A model generated the notes under the pieces. The model was not told the origin of the DNA. It worked only from the letters and a program-made list of their open reading frames with translations, and ran no database searches. The position numbers were made by a program, and so were the translations under genes. 64,000 nucleotides of DNA from Homalodisca vitripennis (lineage: Eukaryota > Arthropoda > Insecta > Hemiptera > Cicadellidae), in the NCBI RefSeq assembly GCF_021130785.1, contig NC_060209.1, positions 25,048,001 through 25,112,000 on the forward strand. Reading direction: 5' to 3'. This document shows, piece after piece, positions 11,469 to 22,946 of the stretch (position 1 is the first letter of the stretch; the number at the start of each line of letters is the position of its first letter).

Positions 11469-11786
11469 CTCAGCAACGGGCTCTTCTTTGGTTACGTTTC
11501 CGTTCTTCGCCTCGTCCTTGGCTACGTTGGGTTTGCTCTTGTCTTTTCTCGAGAAACTGATCGACCTGAAGGACCACTTCTTCTTCGACTTCTCCTTCTT
11601 CTTCTTATCCTTGTCGGGTGTGGATGCCGCTTCGTCCGTAGATTTATCCTTGGCCTCTGGGGTTTCTGGAGTACCGTTCGCTAGGCTGTCGTCCTTCTTT
11701 TCCGCTTCCGCCGTTTCCTCTTTCTTTTCTTCTGCCGTTTCTGTTGCCGCAAGCGCTTCTTCGCCCTTTACAACCGGTTGTGCCTC
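11469..11786 (-). CDS. Akap200: Akap200-like protein, exon with MARCKS effector domain
   Basis: Internal exon of 318 nt (106 codons), phase 0 at both ends. The acceptor reads TTTTCAG|GAG and the donor GAG|GTAAGA. Residues 1-60 of the exon are acidic and E/A/T/K-rich. Residues 60-85 form the basic effector segment, containing KKKKEKSKKK then WSFRSISFSRKDK. The tail KNGNVTKEEPVAE is acidic again. In MARCKS proteins and Drosophila Akap200 this segment binds acidic phospholipid, calmodulin and F-actin and is a PKC target; S72, S75, S77 and S79 of the exon are the candidate phosphosites, and W71, F73 and F78 the likely membrane-inserting aromatics. Akap200 also tethers PKA through an RII-binding helix, encoded downstream in fly and not seen here. 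The exon joins in frame to the start exon at 34153-34347. The remainder of the gene is not identified. Confidence 0.93.
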
Positions 11787-12141
11787 CTGAAAACCACACT
11801 TCATTAATGATTTATGTTAATTACATCGAATACAGAACATTGAACAGTAGTTACATTCTATTACATCAACAGCTACGGAATAACCACCAACGATGAGTTA
11901 GCGTTTTCCCGTGTAAAGGATTCATAACATTAAGATGAAGAGTATAACCACAGTTACACATAAAACAGCTAAGATCACGCGCTACTATTAAATACACACT
12001 GGGGTAAATTAACTAGAAAGACACAGTCATAATTTACGACATTTCAACTTTACTCATTACCATAATGGGTTGAATTTAATGACAATAGTGGGGAATAGTA
12101 GGAACATTTTGCAAAAAAATCTTTATTTTGTTACACAATTA
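11787..12141. other. Intron of the Akap200-like gene, proximal part
   Basis: Unique AT-rich sequence upstream of the acceptor. Only a short pyrimidine run (GGTTTTCAG) precedes the junction on the minus strand. No other feature seen. Confidence 0.6.
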
Positions 12142-12149
12142 GGCCAGTT

Positions 12150-12698
12150 GGGTCTTTTTTCGTTTAAGGGCCAGCACAAAAGACCCTAGCTTGCCTATTA
12201 AAAACTCAGATCACGCGATGCTTACCCGCTGCGCAGCGCTTTGCGCCGCTTGCTCTTTTAGAAAAAAAAATTAACTCGAGCTTGCAAAGTCCAAGTCCAG
12301 ATCAACTCACCACGCTTTATTGTCGTACCTGGCAAAATCGAGTCTCTAATACAAAACTCCAATGTTGCAGCTATTCTGTCAGGTATTGCGTACAATAAGC
12401 AATTTTGAGTCTCGCGACAAATACCACCAAAACCCCACAGTTGTGGGTATACTCTCCCAACTTGATGTTTGCGCCTGCAGAAACAGAATTCAACAATTTC
12501 TACAGTACAACCCGGACCTCATTACAGGCAAAAGATAAGCGGCGCGCGTTATCACTGATAAGATAAGACGGGTTTATACTAGAAGTAGTACCTGGACTAC
12601 TGCCCTACGAACTAATAACACAAAAAAAAACTATTAAATGCACTGTCAGTCAGGTATAGTATGTTTGTAAGATGCTGGCCCTTAAACGAAAAAGACCC
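12150..12698. mobile_element. 549-bp inverted-repeat DNA transposon with perfect 8-bp TSD
   Basis: The ends are inverted copies over about 27 bp, starting GGGTCTTTTTTCGTTTAAGG and ending CCTTAAACGAAAAAGACCC. GGCCAGTT lies immediately outside both ends (12142-12149 and 12699-12706), an exact 8-bp target duplication. The left end also contains an inner AAAAGACCC that can pair with the terminus. An 8-bp duplication fits hAT, P or Merlin; the terminal GGG is unlike typical hAT ends, so I leave the superfamily open. No transposase frame. Near 12532-12570 it carries several GATA motifs (AGATAAG, TGATAAGATAAG). Confidence 0.9.
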
Positions 12699-12706
12699 GG
12701 CCAGTT

Positions 12707-15339
12707 CGAATTAAAAATATCAGGAACAGTACCAATGGATTTCGGCTGTATATTACGAGCATTCGCACTCTAAATTTGATTCATAAACACCCCCGTTTAA
12801 GTCATAACAGTCAGATTAGTTTACGGTTGACATATCCATAAATTTATCATCAATCTCAAACAACGGTTGGCGACGGATGCGTGACATCATTTTATATAGT
12901 GCTACTCTACGAGATAAACGGTCTCGGGTTATTTATCGCGGTTAGAGTGGTCACACTGACTCGGCCTCACCGATGACAGATGGAGGCGCGCATCTTCAGA
13001 TAATGGCCACGGCATTTCCCACCGTGCTGGCTGAACAGGACAATCAACTCTTTACAGAGGCTGGTTTTCAGATACAAATGTCACGGATCAGCTAATAGTA
13101 TTTAGTATGTTATATTTTACACTATTATTTAAAACAATTACTATTACCCTACTAAGACAGTGTAACAAAACCTATTCCGGCGAAGGTATGGGATCAAACT
13201 CCTTTGACAATGAAAAAGAACCAATAATACCAACTTTTTATTAGCATTTAAAGCCTTTGATATTGATTATATCTCAGAAGTATGCTCTGCTATACTAAAC
13301 CATTCTCCTAATAATCAAAATAAATCGCTCATTGTTTAAATATATATCAACCTTTTCAGCCACTTGTCTTGGGTATACTTAGACATCCACTTCTTTTCTT
13401 TCTGAGAATGCATAATTTGTCAACGTAATTCAAACTTATGGCACTTTCGAGGTCTCCTCGAAAGCTTTATTATTTTACAGCATCATAGCATTCATCCATC
13501 GTTGAACGGCCTCCCCACGTGTTTGATTGTTGAAACACCTCTCATCATTGAATCATAGGATTTTGTGAAGTCCGGTGGAAAAATTCTTCACACTTCCTGA
13601 TTATCTGATTCACGACAAAAACCCAGTCTCCTGGCGTCTGCGGTGTACAAGCGAGAACAAGATCTTCTCCACTAGTTGTTTACCATCCTTGACCGCGCCA
13701 ATGAAACCATGACCGCGAACATGACCGCAACCGTCTGTCTGCAGTATCTGTCTGTCTGTCTATCTGTCAACCACAGCCGCAAGACACTCTACACGCTTCC
13801 CGGCGGCCTTTCCCACATGCAAATAATCGTTTCTGCTCTGCTGAATGCAAGGTCAATTTGTATTTGTCCAGAAAGAAAACACGCAGATTGCTTTGAACTG
13901 AAGAAAGTAAATGTGCGGTTTACACATTGTTTTTTTTTCTATTTAACTACAACGACAAAATACGGTTTTTCTGAAATGGCACTCGATTGTTGAATACGAA
14001 ATATCATAGCAAATAACCAATGCTGTCTAGAAATGTAAATAATGATAATGAAGGACTAACAATTTATATGAAAGCCCAAAATCCCACAAGCATTTATCTC
14101 GACTATTAACTATAGTCTTCTTCTACCTTCCACTCAAGCAATGTCAATAACGAAATATCGTAACTTTTGTATTAATCCCCAAACTGAAAATCCCCTTTAA
14201 AAACAAAACAATATAATTTAAACCAAAATAACGACAAGGATATACAGGCAATAGAACAGTAGAAGATTAAATTCAAATTTAATAGGCACTTCTTCTATTA
14301 AAAGACTAAAAAAATCGTCTACTGAATTAGAGAAAAACAATGCAATAAAGGATCAGTTACACATAATTTTTTTTAAATAAAATCCGACATTTGTAATTGC
14401 GAATAGTAGGCTACTTAGTACTTCACGATAGTACTTAGGAAACATTTCCACATAACTTCACCATATATGATCCCCATAACCCAAAACCGACTTGTTGAAA
14501 CGAAAACTGCCCGAAACAAATTGAAATCTGGTCCTAAAAATGTGTCTAAATATCTTCGTTGGCTATTTCTGTACGAATTGAGTTCCAATTTAACGGTCCT
14601 CACTACTACAAAATCACAACTTGGTTTTATGAGCCTAGAGAAAAACAAAATGGCTTGGAATATTTTTAACGTTTCTATTGCCATCGGTTTTCGAAATATC
14701 TATTACATGTAGATTTTTAAAGCTTGTAAGACAAACTATAACTATTCCTGCCATCATAAAATCTACCTACTTCTGACAGAGCCGGAAAGACTATTTTAAT
14801 AATCAAATTTTTCGACATTGAAGGTCCACAGTAAAGTTTTAACAAAGCCAAGAGGAACAATAAATCGTGAAGCGGGAAAGTTATAAAACACCGATTAACT
14901 TCCGGAACATTAAACATAACATTTTATAGCCAATGATTCTGATTTGGTGGAATGCCAACTTCTTGCGGTTGTTTCCAAGCACAGTGTCGACTAGGTTATT
15001 GTCCATTATTCCGTTATTCACATGAAATGGAATTTTACAGATGTTCTTTCCAAAAAGCGTGGGATTCTTGCACGCTCCAGACTGAGTATTTTAATTAAGG
15101 CTCATAAAAGCTCAAGAGCTCAAAAATGCCAATAATATAGCACCTGTAAAACATAACATCATATTAATGTACTACGTTTATAATTTAAAAAAATATAATG
15201 ACTTAGAAATTGACATCGATCCGAACTGCTGAAGAACTGCAAGTTTAATGACCATTATATTAACAACATCGAGATAAGCAACGATGAGTTTATGTTTTCC
15301 AAGTAATTACAATTAATAACTTATATATAAATCCCACAT
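12707..15339. other. Intronic sequence, no gene recognised
   Basis: Mostly AT-rich. A mixed patch at 12900-13060 contains TTATCGCGG and GAGGCGCGC. A short (CTGT)n-type run lies at 13733-13767. Open frames at 13676, 14415, 14467 and 14717 have no family resemblance. Confidence 0.5.
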
Positions 15340-16880
15340 GGGCTAAACTACTGTACATCTTTTCATCGGATCAAATTCATCACTGTATTCGATCTATACT
15401 ACCTTCAGTTTGTAGGTTGTATTGTGTGTTAACTACTGTAAATCCTTTCATCGGATATAATTCATCATTTATCCTTCAAGTTTGTTGGTTGTATTGTGGG
15501 TTAATTACTGTAAATCCTTTCATCGGATATAATTCATCATTTATCCTTCAAGTTTGTTGGTTGTATTGTGGGTTAACTACTGTAAATCTTTTCATCGGAT
15601 ATAATTTATCATTTATCCTTCAAGTTTGTAGGTTGTATTGTGTGTTTACTACTGTAAATCTTTTCATCGGATATAATTTATCATTTATCCTTCAAGTTTG
15701 TAGGTTGTATTGTGTGTTTACTACTGTAAATCTTTTCATCGGATATAATTCATCATTGTATCCTTCAGTTTGTAGGTTATATTGTGGGTTAACTACTGTA
15801 AATCTTTTCATCGGATCGAATTCATCATTGTATCCTTTAGTTTGTAGGTTGTATTGTGGGTTAACAACTGTATATCTTTTCATCGGATCGAATTCATCAT
15901 TATATCCTTCAGTTTGTAGGTTATATTGTGAGTTAACTACTGTAAATGTTGTCATCGGATCGAATTCATCATTTATCCTTCAAGTTTGTTGGTTGTATTG
16001 TGGGTTAACTACTGTAAATCTTTTCATCGGATATAATTCATCATTATATCCTTCAGTTTGTAGGTTGTATTGTGGGTTAACTACTGTAAATCTTTTCATC
16101 GGATCGAATTCATCATTGTATCCTTTAGTTTGTAGGTTGTATTGTGGGTTAACAACTGTATATCTTTTCATCGGACCGAATTCATCATTATATCCTTCAG
16201 TTTGTAGGTTGTATTGTGTGTTTACTACTGTAAATGTTTCATCATCGGATCGAATTCATCATTGTATCCTTCAAGTTTGTTGGTTGTATTGTGGGTTAAC
16301 TACTGTAAATCTTTTCATCGGATCGAATTCATCATTGTATCCTTTAGTTTGTAGGTTGTATTGTGGGTTAACAACTGTATATCTTTTCATCGGATCGAAT
16401 TCATCATTTATCCTTCAAGTTTGTTGGTTGTATTGTGGGTTAACAACTGTAAATCTTTTCATCGGATCGAATTCATCATTTATCCTTCAGTTTGTAGGTT
16501 TTATTGTGGGGTTTTACTACTGTAAATATTTTCATCGGATCGAATTCATCATATATCCTTCAAGTTTGTAGGTTGTATTGTGGGTTAACTACTGTAAATG
16601 TTTTCATCGTATCGAATTCATCATTATATCCTTAGTTTGTAGGTTGTATTGTGTGGTTAACAACTGTAAATCTTTTCATCGTATCGAATTCATCATTGTA
16701 TCCTTTAGTTTGTAGGTTGTATTATGGGTTAACAACTGTATATCTTTTCATCGGATCGATCGAATTCATCATTGTATCCTTTAGTTTGTAGGCTGTATTG
16801 TGGGTTAACAACTGTAAATGCTTTCATCGGATCGAATTCACCCTTTTATCTTTCAAGATTGTTGGTTGCATTGTGGAATA
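15340..16880. repeat. Tandem array, 72-73-bp unit, about 21 copies
   Basis: The unit is built from TTTGTAGGTTGTATTGTGGG, TTAACTACTGTAAATC, TTTTCATCGGATCGAATTC and ATCATTGTATCCTTCA. Copies differ at a few sites (GGATATAATT versus GGATCGAATT, one-base CTTCAAG/CTTCAG variants), and the variants occur in blocks, which suggests multi-unit duplication. Because the period is near 72, one frame stays open for 384 codons (15417-16571) and complementary frames for 60-90; these are repeat artefacts. Confidence 0.97.
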
Positions 16881-18680
16881 ACTGTAGTAAATATTCCACC
16901 AGATTGTATCTTTCGGAACGACATGAGGAACAGTATTGTGGGTCAACTTAAGCCTTTCTCTGCTTGCTTTCATAGGCCACTAATCAGTGTGTGGATCTTA
17001 TCAAACAGAATAAGCAGAGAGTCGATAGTTCGATGGTACTGGTAAAAAGTGCTATTGCGCTATCTATAACACATACCCAAAACTCAACGTCTTTTGACTT
17101 TAGGGCCATCGTCTCCCATATTGTTCTGAGGCCTAGTTTCCACACTATAGAAACTATCTACAAAACTAAACAAGAAAACTCAAATGACAAAAGTATAAAC
17201 AAAATAGTTTTTATCATTTAGTATATCTCGAGAACAATTTAACAGTTTATGACTTATTAATACGTGCCGAGTACTCGCTCGCTCCGCTCGCAGACGTGCG
17301 CTGTATCTACACTATCGGAGAAAGCAATCTGAGCGCATGGTGGAGCGAGACACGTGACTTCATACCCGGTACGTGACTTGCAATGGAGCTCTATCACGTC
17401 TACGGTGGATAAGCGAACACTCTATTATTAACAAATTTCAAAAAATATTACTAATAAATTTAATATAATTATTTAAAAAAAACTGTATTATTCTATTTCA
17501 AGCTAAAATTTTCATATACCCGTTTATGGTTTTGGTCTACGATCTAAAAACGTGAAATTTAAATTGTCTAAGAATTTATACATACGTAAAAATATATCTT
17601 TGAATAGTGCCACTCAATAACGATTCCAGATAATAATGTATATAAACATAACGTGGAAATGTAGATTGTTTTCTCTCTTTTCACAATTCTCTTTCATTTT
17701 CTAAAACTTAATTCTGTGCTCTTGACGGGAAAGATATCTTTGCCGATGTAAACACTGTACCATTCCAATTAGTTCTCGGTTTACAGAGCGCTAAAGTAAA
17801 CGTGTGGTGGTGATATGCTTCGTCCTGGACACTTTCTCATCGATCCATACGAGATTGTGATGATTCAATGTTAGTTAGTTCAAAATTACAGTAATTCAGT
17901 ATGTCTCTACTGTGGCGTGTGGGGAGGAAGATTAAAAATTAATTTTATTTGTCTCAGTACAATAAATATAGTGCCCACTCGCCTAAACGGCGATAGGTAT
18001 AATGCACTTTGTCAGCAAAGATATTATTAAGATTATCTAATGTTTATGGTACCGATTATTATGTATCAACATTTATATTACTTACGCATTTGTAACAACT
18101 ATTGCTTGAATTCGAAAAAAAAATTCATTTCATTGTCCCAGTTTTGTAAGACACGTGATACAGCCACATTAGGTTAACAATGCGTCAGAATTTAAATTCT
18201 ACTGTTAATCACGCCTCAGTAATCAACTTATCCAAACTCGAAACTAAACTAATACTCTACGCTATTAAAATGTCATTGGATATTTAAGGCGCACTCATAA
18301 CCAACGATAAGACAAAGAGGTCAATGCCAGCGCCAGTGTCAGCGATAAGGAACGGAAGTGCGCTATCAAAGTTACTGAACACCATTACAAAATATACTCG
18401 ATAGATCGTGTAACGGGCATTTAAATTTGGTCAGTTGTTTGAATAAAAATTCAATTTAGGCCGTAGGAATTTAAACAGTTCAACGCGACAAACGTATAAA
18501 ATTCACGTTTGATTCACTGTTGGTTAATATTAACCTAACACATACATATCTGTGGCAAAACTACTTTCGTTTTATCATACTGTAACCTCCTAATTAAATG
18601 TTAAAACATTTTATTGATGAATATAGCCAATAAAGCTACCGAAAATGTTATACTGTAGAATAACGCTCCACTACAATTTT
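16881..18680. other. Intronic sequence; small GC-rich patch at 17260-17400
   Basis: No gene recognised. The patch contains GCTCGCTCCGCTCGCAG and GAGCGCATGGTGGAGCG in AT-rich surroundings. The rest is unique AT-rich sequence. Confidence 0.45.
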
Positions 18681-19316
18681 AAAGCTACAGTCCTCACTCA
18701 GTCTCTATCACCTTGCCCAGCACTGTATAAAGCTACAGTCCTCACTCAGTCTCTATCACCTTGTCCAGCACTGTATAAAGCTACAGTCCTCACTCAGTCT
18801 CTATCACCTAGTCCAGCACTGTATAAAGCTACAGTCCTCACTCAGTCTCTATCACCTTGTCCAGCACTGTATAAAGCTACAGTCCTCACTCAGTCTCTAT
18901 CACCTTGTCCAGCACTGTATAAAGCTATAGTCCTCACTCAGTCTCTATCACCTTGTCCAGCACTGTATAAAGCTATAGTCCTCACTCAGTATATCACTTT
19001 GCCAGCACTGTATAAAGCTACAGTCCTCACTCAGTCTCTATCACTTTGTACAGCACTGTATAAAGCTACAGTCCTCACTCAGTCTTATCACCTAGTCCAG
19101 TACTGTATAAAGCTACAGTCCCCACTCAGTCTCTATCAACTTGTCCAGCACTGTATAAAGCTACAGTCCTCACTCAGTCTTATCACCTAGTCCAGCACTG
19201 TATAAAGCTACAGTCCTCACTCAGTCTCTATCAACTAGTACAGCACTGTATAAAGCTAAAACCCTCACACAGTCTCCATCATCCAGTCCAGCACTGTATA
19301 AAGCTACAGTCGTCAG
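18681..19316. repeat. Tandem array, 48-bp unit, about 13 copies
   Basis: The unit starts AAAGCTACAGTCCTCACTCA and continues GTCTCTATCACCTTGTCCAG, then CACTGTAT. The first two copies are 48 bp apart (18681 and 18729), and early copies are near-identical. Later copies carry one- to three-base deletions and CTAGT/TTTGT variants. A 181-codon open frame (18645-19190) exists because 48 is a multiple of three and is not a gene. Confidence 0.97.
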
Positions 19317-22300
19317 CTTTCTCATTCCATTATACCGACAATTTGCACCTTTCTGTACAGTTCAAAGTACATTTGAACTGAGACCGTTAACTTGAGAACT
19401 GTTGTCGTAGTTTTTATTTTCTACTTAACACTGTACGAAATTTAACCATAAAACGCGTCAAGAGCGTTTCACTGATGCATTCAATTGAATAATGAATGCT
19501 CTAAATTAGTTAGGCGCCGTCGCCTAATTAATTAGTTAAGCGGTGAGTCACTCGCAGATGTTTGGGGCTTCTAAACTGTACAATTCCCAAGCGTCCTGAA
19601 AGGAATTCAACTTAAACGATTTCAACTATACGAAAGACGCTAATTTATTACGTATATTTCAATTTGCATTTCTATAACGTCATTACATTCTCCACGTGTA
19701 CGAGTACAAGCTTTCTTTAAACTTAAGCAAATTCTCGTTGGATTCCTAAATAATTTTTACCCAACACCGAAATTAAAATTTAAACAACATTCGTATCGCC
19801 AAAAATAATAAGGAAATAATAACACTGCAGCTTTATTGACTTTGAAGCTATTAATTTCTTACGAAATCTACTGGATTCCAAGAGTTCAAAGACGGAAATA
19901 CGTTAGGACTGTTTTACGCTTCTTTGATAAAATTACTAAAGTTAAACCTATTTGATAAAAGGAATATTAAAATAATTGTAATTGCTTTTATGTCATACAA
20001 CATTATGCCAAAATTCTGAAAAAGGATCTCTGTATATCAGATGAATATGAACAACACCCTAATTAAAGATCCTAATTAAGTTAACAGTCAACCCAGTAAC
20101 ACCACTGCATCACTGTCACTGTCGGTAGATTACACATTATAACACTCGTACAATAAATGGTCTAATGTTAATTAATAATTATTCACCTCAGAGAAAACTA
20201 CTTAATTTAGTGACTTTTACAATAATTTAGTCGTAAATTTTGAAAATTTTTGAAAAGAATGTTATAATTTTATTTTAATATTTGCACAGATGATTATCCT
20301 ACAGTTAACGTTTTCCTCACAGCCACCGTCTAATACACCCGGGAACTATTTTCCTGTTATTCAAAGACGGAAATCAATACGTTTCTATAAACTGACTTTG
20401 TTTAACTCTTTTTTCAATAGGCAGATATTACGGAAGAAGACAATTAAACAGCATTACTCTGGAATGTACAACTTGTTGTACACGTACTGTGGGTTAATTA
20501 TAAACCCACAGTTATTAGGTCAACTGCTAAAATGTTTGCATGGATGCATAAAAAGTGACACAATTGCATACAGGGACAAAAAAGCAAAGAATGTGTTACG
20601 AACGAAGGGTTGAAAGTGACCTGGTGGCCCACATTGTTGTGGTACATACCAGACCTGGAGGTAGTGGACACGCGTGTCACACCACCACGTGACACACCAA
20701 CACGCACCGGTGGAGGTTGCACAGCTGAGGTTTGCACGGCAGGGAATACAATAGGATCATTTATTTATTAGTTTTATATGACAGTAAAGGAATTGGGACT
20801 CGGTGTTACTGGAATTCGTGTAGTTTGCCAATAAAGTTAACCTGACCCTGGTTTGGTTGTCCTGACGTTTAGGCTGATTAGGATCATAGCAGGTAAAAGC
20901 CAAATAATTATACAATAATGCATCATTAAAATTACAAAAAGAAGCACTAAATATGCACTTGAGTGGGTCAACAGGTAGAAGAATATAAACCCTGCCCTAC
21001 ACGCTTTATTCAAAAAGTTTTAAAAACAGTATTTGTTTCTATAAAACACATAATACTAGTAATCGGAAAATAAACATTTTCGAACTTTTTTGTGTTTATG
21101 TCCTGAACCAAATTCTGAAATAATTACTCATTAATTACATGCAACTACCCTTTTCAACCTAAAGGGAATTTACCATTTAGAGCCAAATTACAGCCACAGT
21201 ATTAATCTGATTAATTTTCAGAAATTTTGGAATCGCACATCAATTAATTTTAAAATCGAGACAACCAAATGGGTTACACCTTACGTGATACTCTTTTCCT
21301 TCTTTTGTATATTTTCAGTTCTATATAAACATTTACAAATATTCTACACACAGCTGATTACATTCTTTTTATGGTTACGTTATTAACTATTGGTATGAGT
21401 TCTGTTTGTTTCTTTCATTAATGAGTGTGCTTCTGATAAAGAGTTATGGGAACCCAAGAATTATAAAACGAACATTTGATTTTCTATTTGTTAATGACTT
21501 TGACATACTTGGAAAAGTGTATATATTTCTTATAAAATACAGATAAGGATAAAAATAATGTAACTGTTAAAACATGAGTTTGGCGAGTAAATTTGGACAA
21601 ATTCCGGTGTTTCCATCAAATATCACCGCTACTCTTTCGATTTTTCATATAAGTTAGATACTTCAAAATAATTTGTCTGCCACAAACTGAATTATCAAAG
21701 TAGTGCAAAAAGTTAAGGTTTTATTATAAATCATTGTTCAAATTCTCTCTGTATTTCTATATGTGAAAACAAAAACATCGACCAGTCAATATTACGTGTG
21801 GAAAAGAACGACTATTACGACTGTCCAAGGACACTCGGTCTACCGGTCCAGGACCCAAACATCCCGAGGGAGAAGTAGGAGAGGAGAGGGGAGGGGACAG
21901 GGCACGTGCCAACAGATGGCCTTGTGGACCAATCACAACCGTCTTTGTTTACATCAGCTGCTCCTTGCCCAACACGTCAATCTCACCTGTCACCTGACGA
22001 CGACGGCAGGGATGAGCGCTTTCGAAACGTTCTGTATTGTTCACCTTCAGACATCGGCAGAACCAATTAATTCACTGCCGTGTCACGTCTCGCGCGAGGT
22101 GGAAACTTCTACTAGCGCTGTACACACAGTGTTGTACACTATTTACTCGGTCTGTATTTCTATTAGAATTATATACTGACAATCACGAAGTAAATGTGTG
22201 TTACTGTTATATTCTTATCAACGGAAAACCTCTACACCAAGTTGACATTAGTAGAATAATTGCATATCATCGAATAGAATAGATAAGAACATTAATGGTA

Positions 22301-22340
22301 CAATACAGGAGTTGATTATGATCCAGTATTATACTACAGT
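19317..22340. other. Intronic sequence; mixed-GC patches at 20620-20740 and 21820-22110
   Basis: No gene recognised. A hairpin TTAGGCG/CGCCTAA lies near 19510-19530. At 20667-20678 there is a 12-bp palindrome GACACGCGTGTC with a CACGTG E-box at 20686-20691. The patch at 21820-22110 includes a CCAAT-type box (GGACCAATCAC) and a purine-rich GGAGAGGAGAGGGGAGGGG run. That is promoter-like composition, but no transcript evidence can be drawn from sequence. Confidence 0.4.
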
Positions 22341-22946
22341 CTCAAATCAAATCATTTTTATTGTGCAGACAATTATTTACTATTGCATAGCAAACATAAA
22401 TTTATTGTATTCAAGAACATTAAAACCAGATCATTCTCATTCAGATATACAGTTTTACAAACACACTTCTTTTACATCTTGCAAATATAACCCACTTTGT
22501 AAACAGGGAGTCCGTCATTCAAACTGGGCCTCCCAGTTTAATTCCAAAAAAATACTGTGACCCAAAAATTCGTAAAGGCGATTTTTTAACACCTTGAGCG
22601 TTGAGGCGTTTTTTTTTTATTGAAATGGACAGTCTATTGGGAAAATTAACACCTGCATGCGAGGGCAAGTGTTCATAAACTACCGTTGGGTCGTACGGTA
22701 GTTGTCTCTGACCCGTGTCTCGTGCATGGCATGTGTATGGTTTGGCCACTGGATAAGGCGCAGTTGAACAAACAAAACAAAGTTGTTTTCAAAATGTAGA
22801 CAAGGCAAAGTTACCAGCCACAATTCCTTGAAAGCTGGCCTGCAAAACTCCCTAACACTGATTTTTGCGGAGTTTAAAAGCTCCCTGAAACTGATTGCGC
22901 AAGCACCACAGAGTACCAAACCGCAGGACAGATGGGGATAATTCAA
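22341..22946 (-). mobile_element. 5'-truncated LINE, 3' end with simple tail
   Basis: The minus strand carries a decayed reverse-transcriptase C-terminus (22500-22946) followed by a 3' region that ends AATAAAAATGATTTGATTTG, a short repeated tail of the kind seen at LINE 3' ends. A second LINE insert in the gene's large intron, from a different family or a differently decayed copy than the one at 9366-9934. Confidence 0.75.
22500..22946 (-). pseudogene. Decayed LINE reverse-transcriptase C-terminus
   Basis: Reading the minus strand, the frame gives FCRPAFKELWLVTLPCLHFE and then HTHAMHETRVRDNYRTTQR, which follow the LINE C-terminal pattern 'CRxxFKELxIxTLPxLYIYE' and 'HxHxxxTRxRDNYR'. In further frames it continues YEHLPSHAGVNFPNRL and LKVLKNRLYEFLG, matching the 'GxxLxNxLP' and 'FKxxLxxFL' segments. 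The frame changes and stops between these blocks show it is dead. The assignment is by remembered family pattern. Clade not determined. Confidence 0.78.

Noticed and set aside
11430..11790. Plus-strand frames opposite the effector exon (84 and 100 codons)
   Set aside because: Complementary shadows of the Akap200-like exon; the minus strand has splice sites and a recognised domain.
12160..12690. Alternative reading as a TTAA-type (piggyBac/Kolobok) element with GGGCCAGCA ends
   Set aside because: The inverted similarity extends outside the TTAA on both sides, and the exact 8-bp GGCCAGTT duplication sits further out.
15417..16571. 384-codon plus-strand open frame
   Set aside because: Entirely within the 72-73-bp tandem array; repeated W-L-Y-C-G-type peptide with frames also open on the other strand. 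Period near a multiple of three explains it.
18645..19190. 181-codon plus-strand open frame
   Set aside because: Produced by the 48-bp array (16 codons per unit). It collapses into frameshifts where units carry small deletions.
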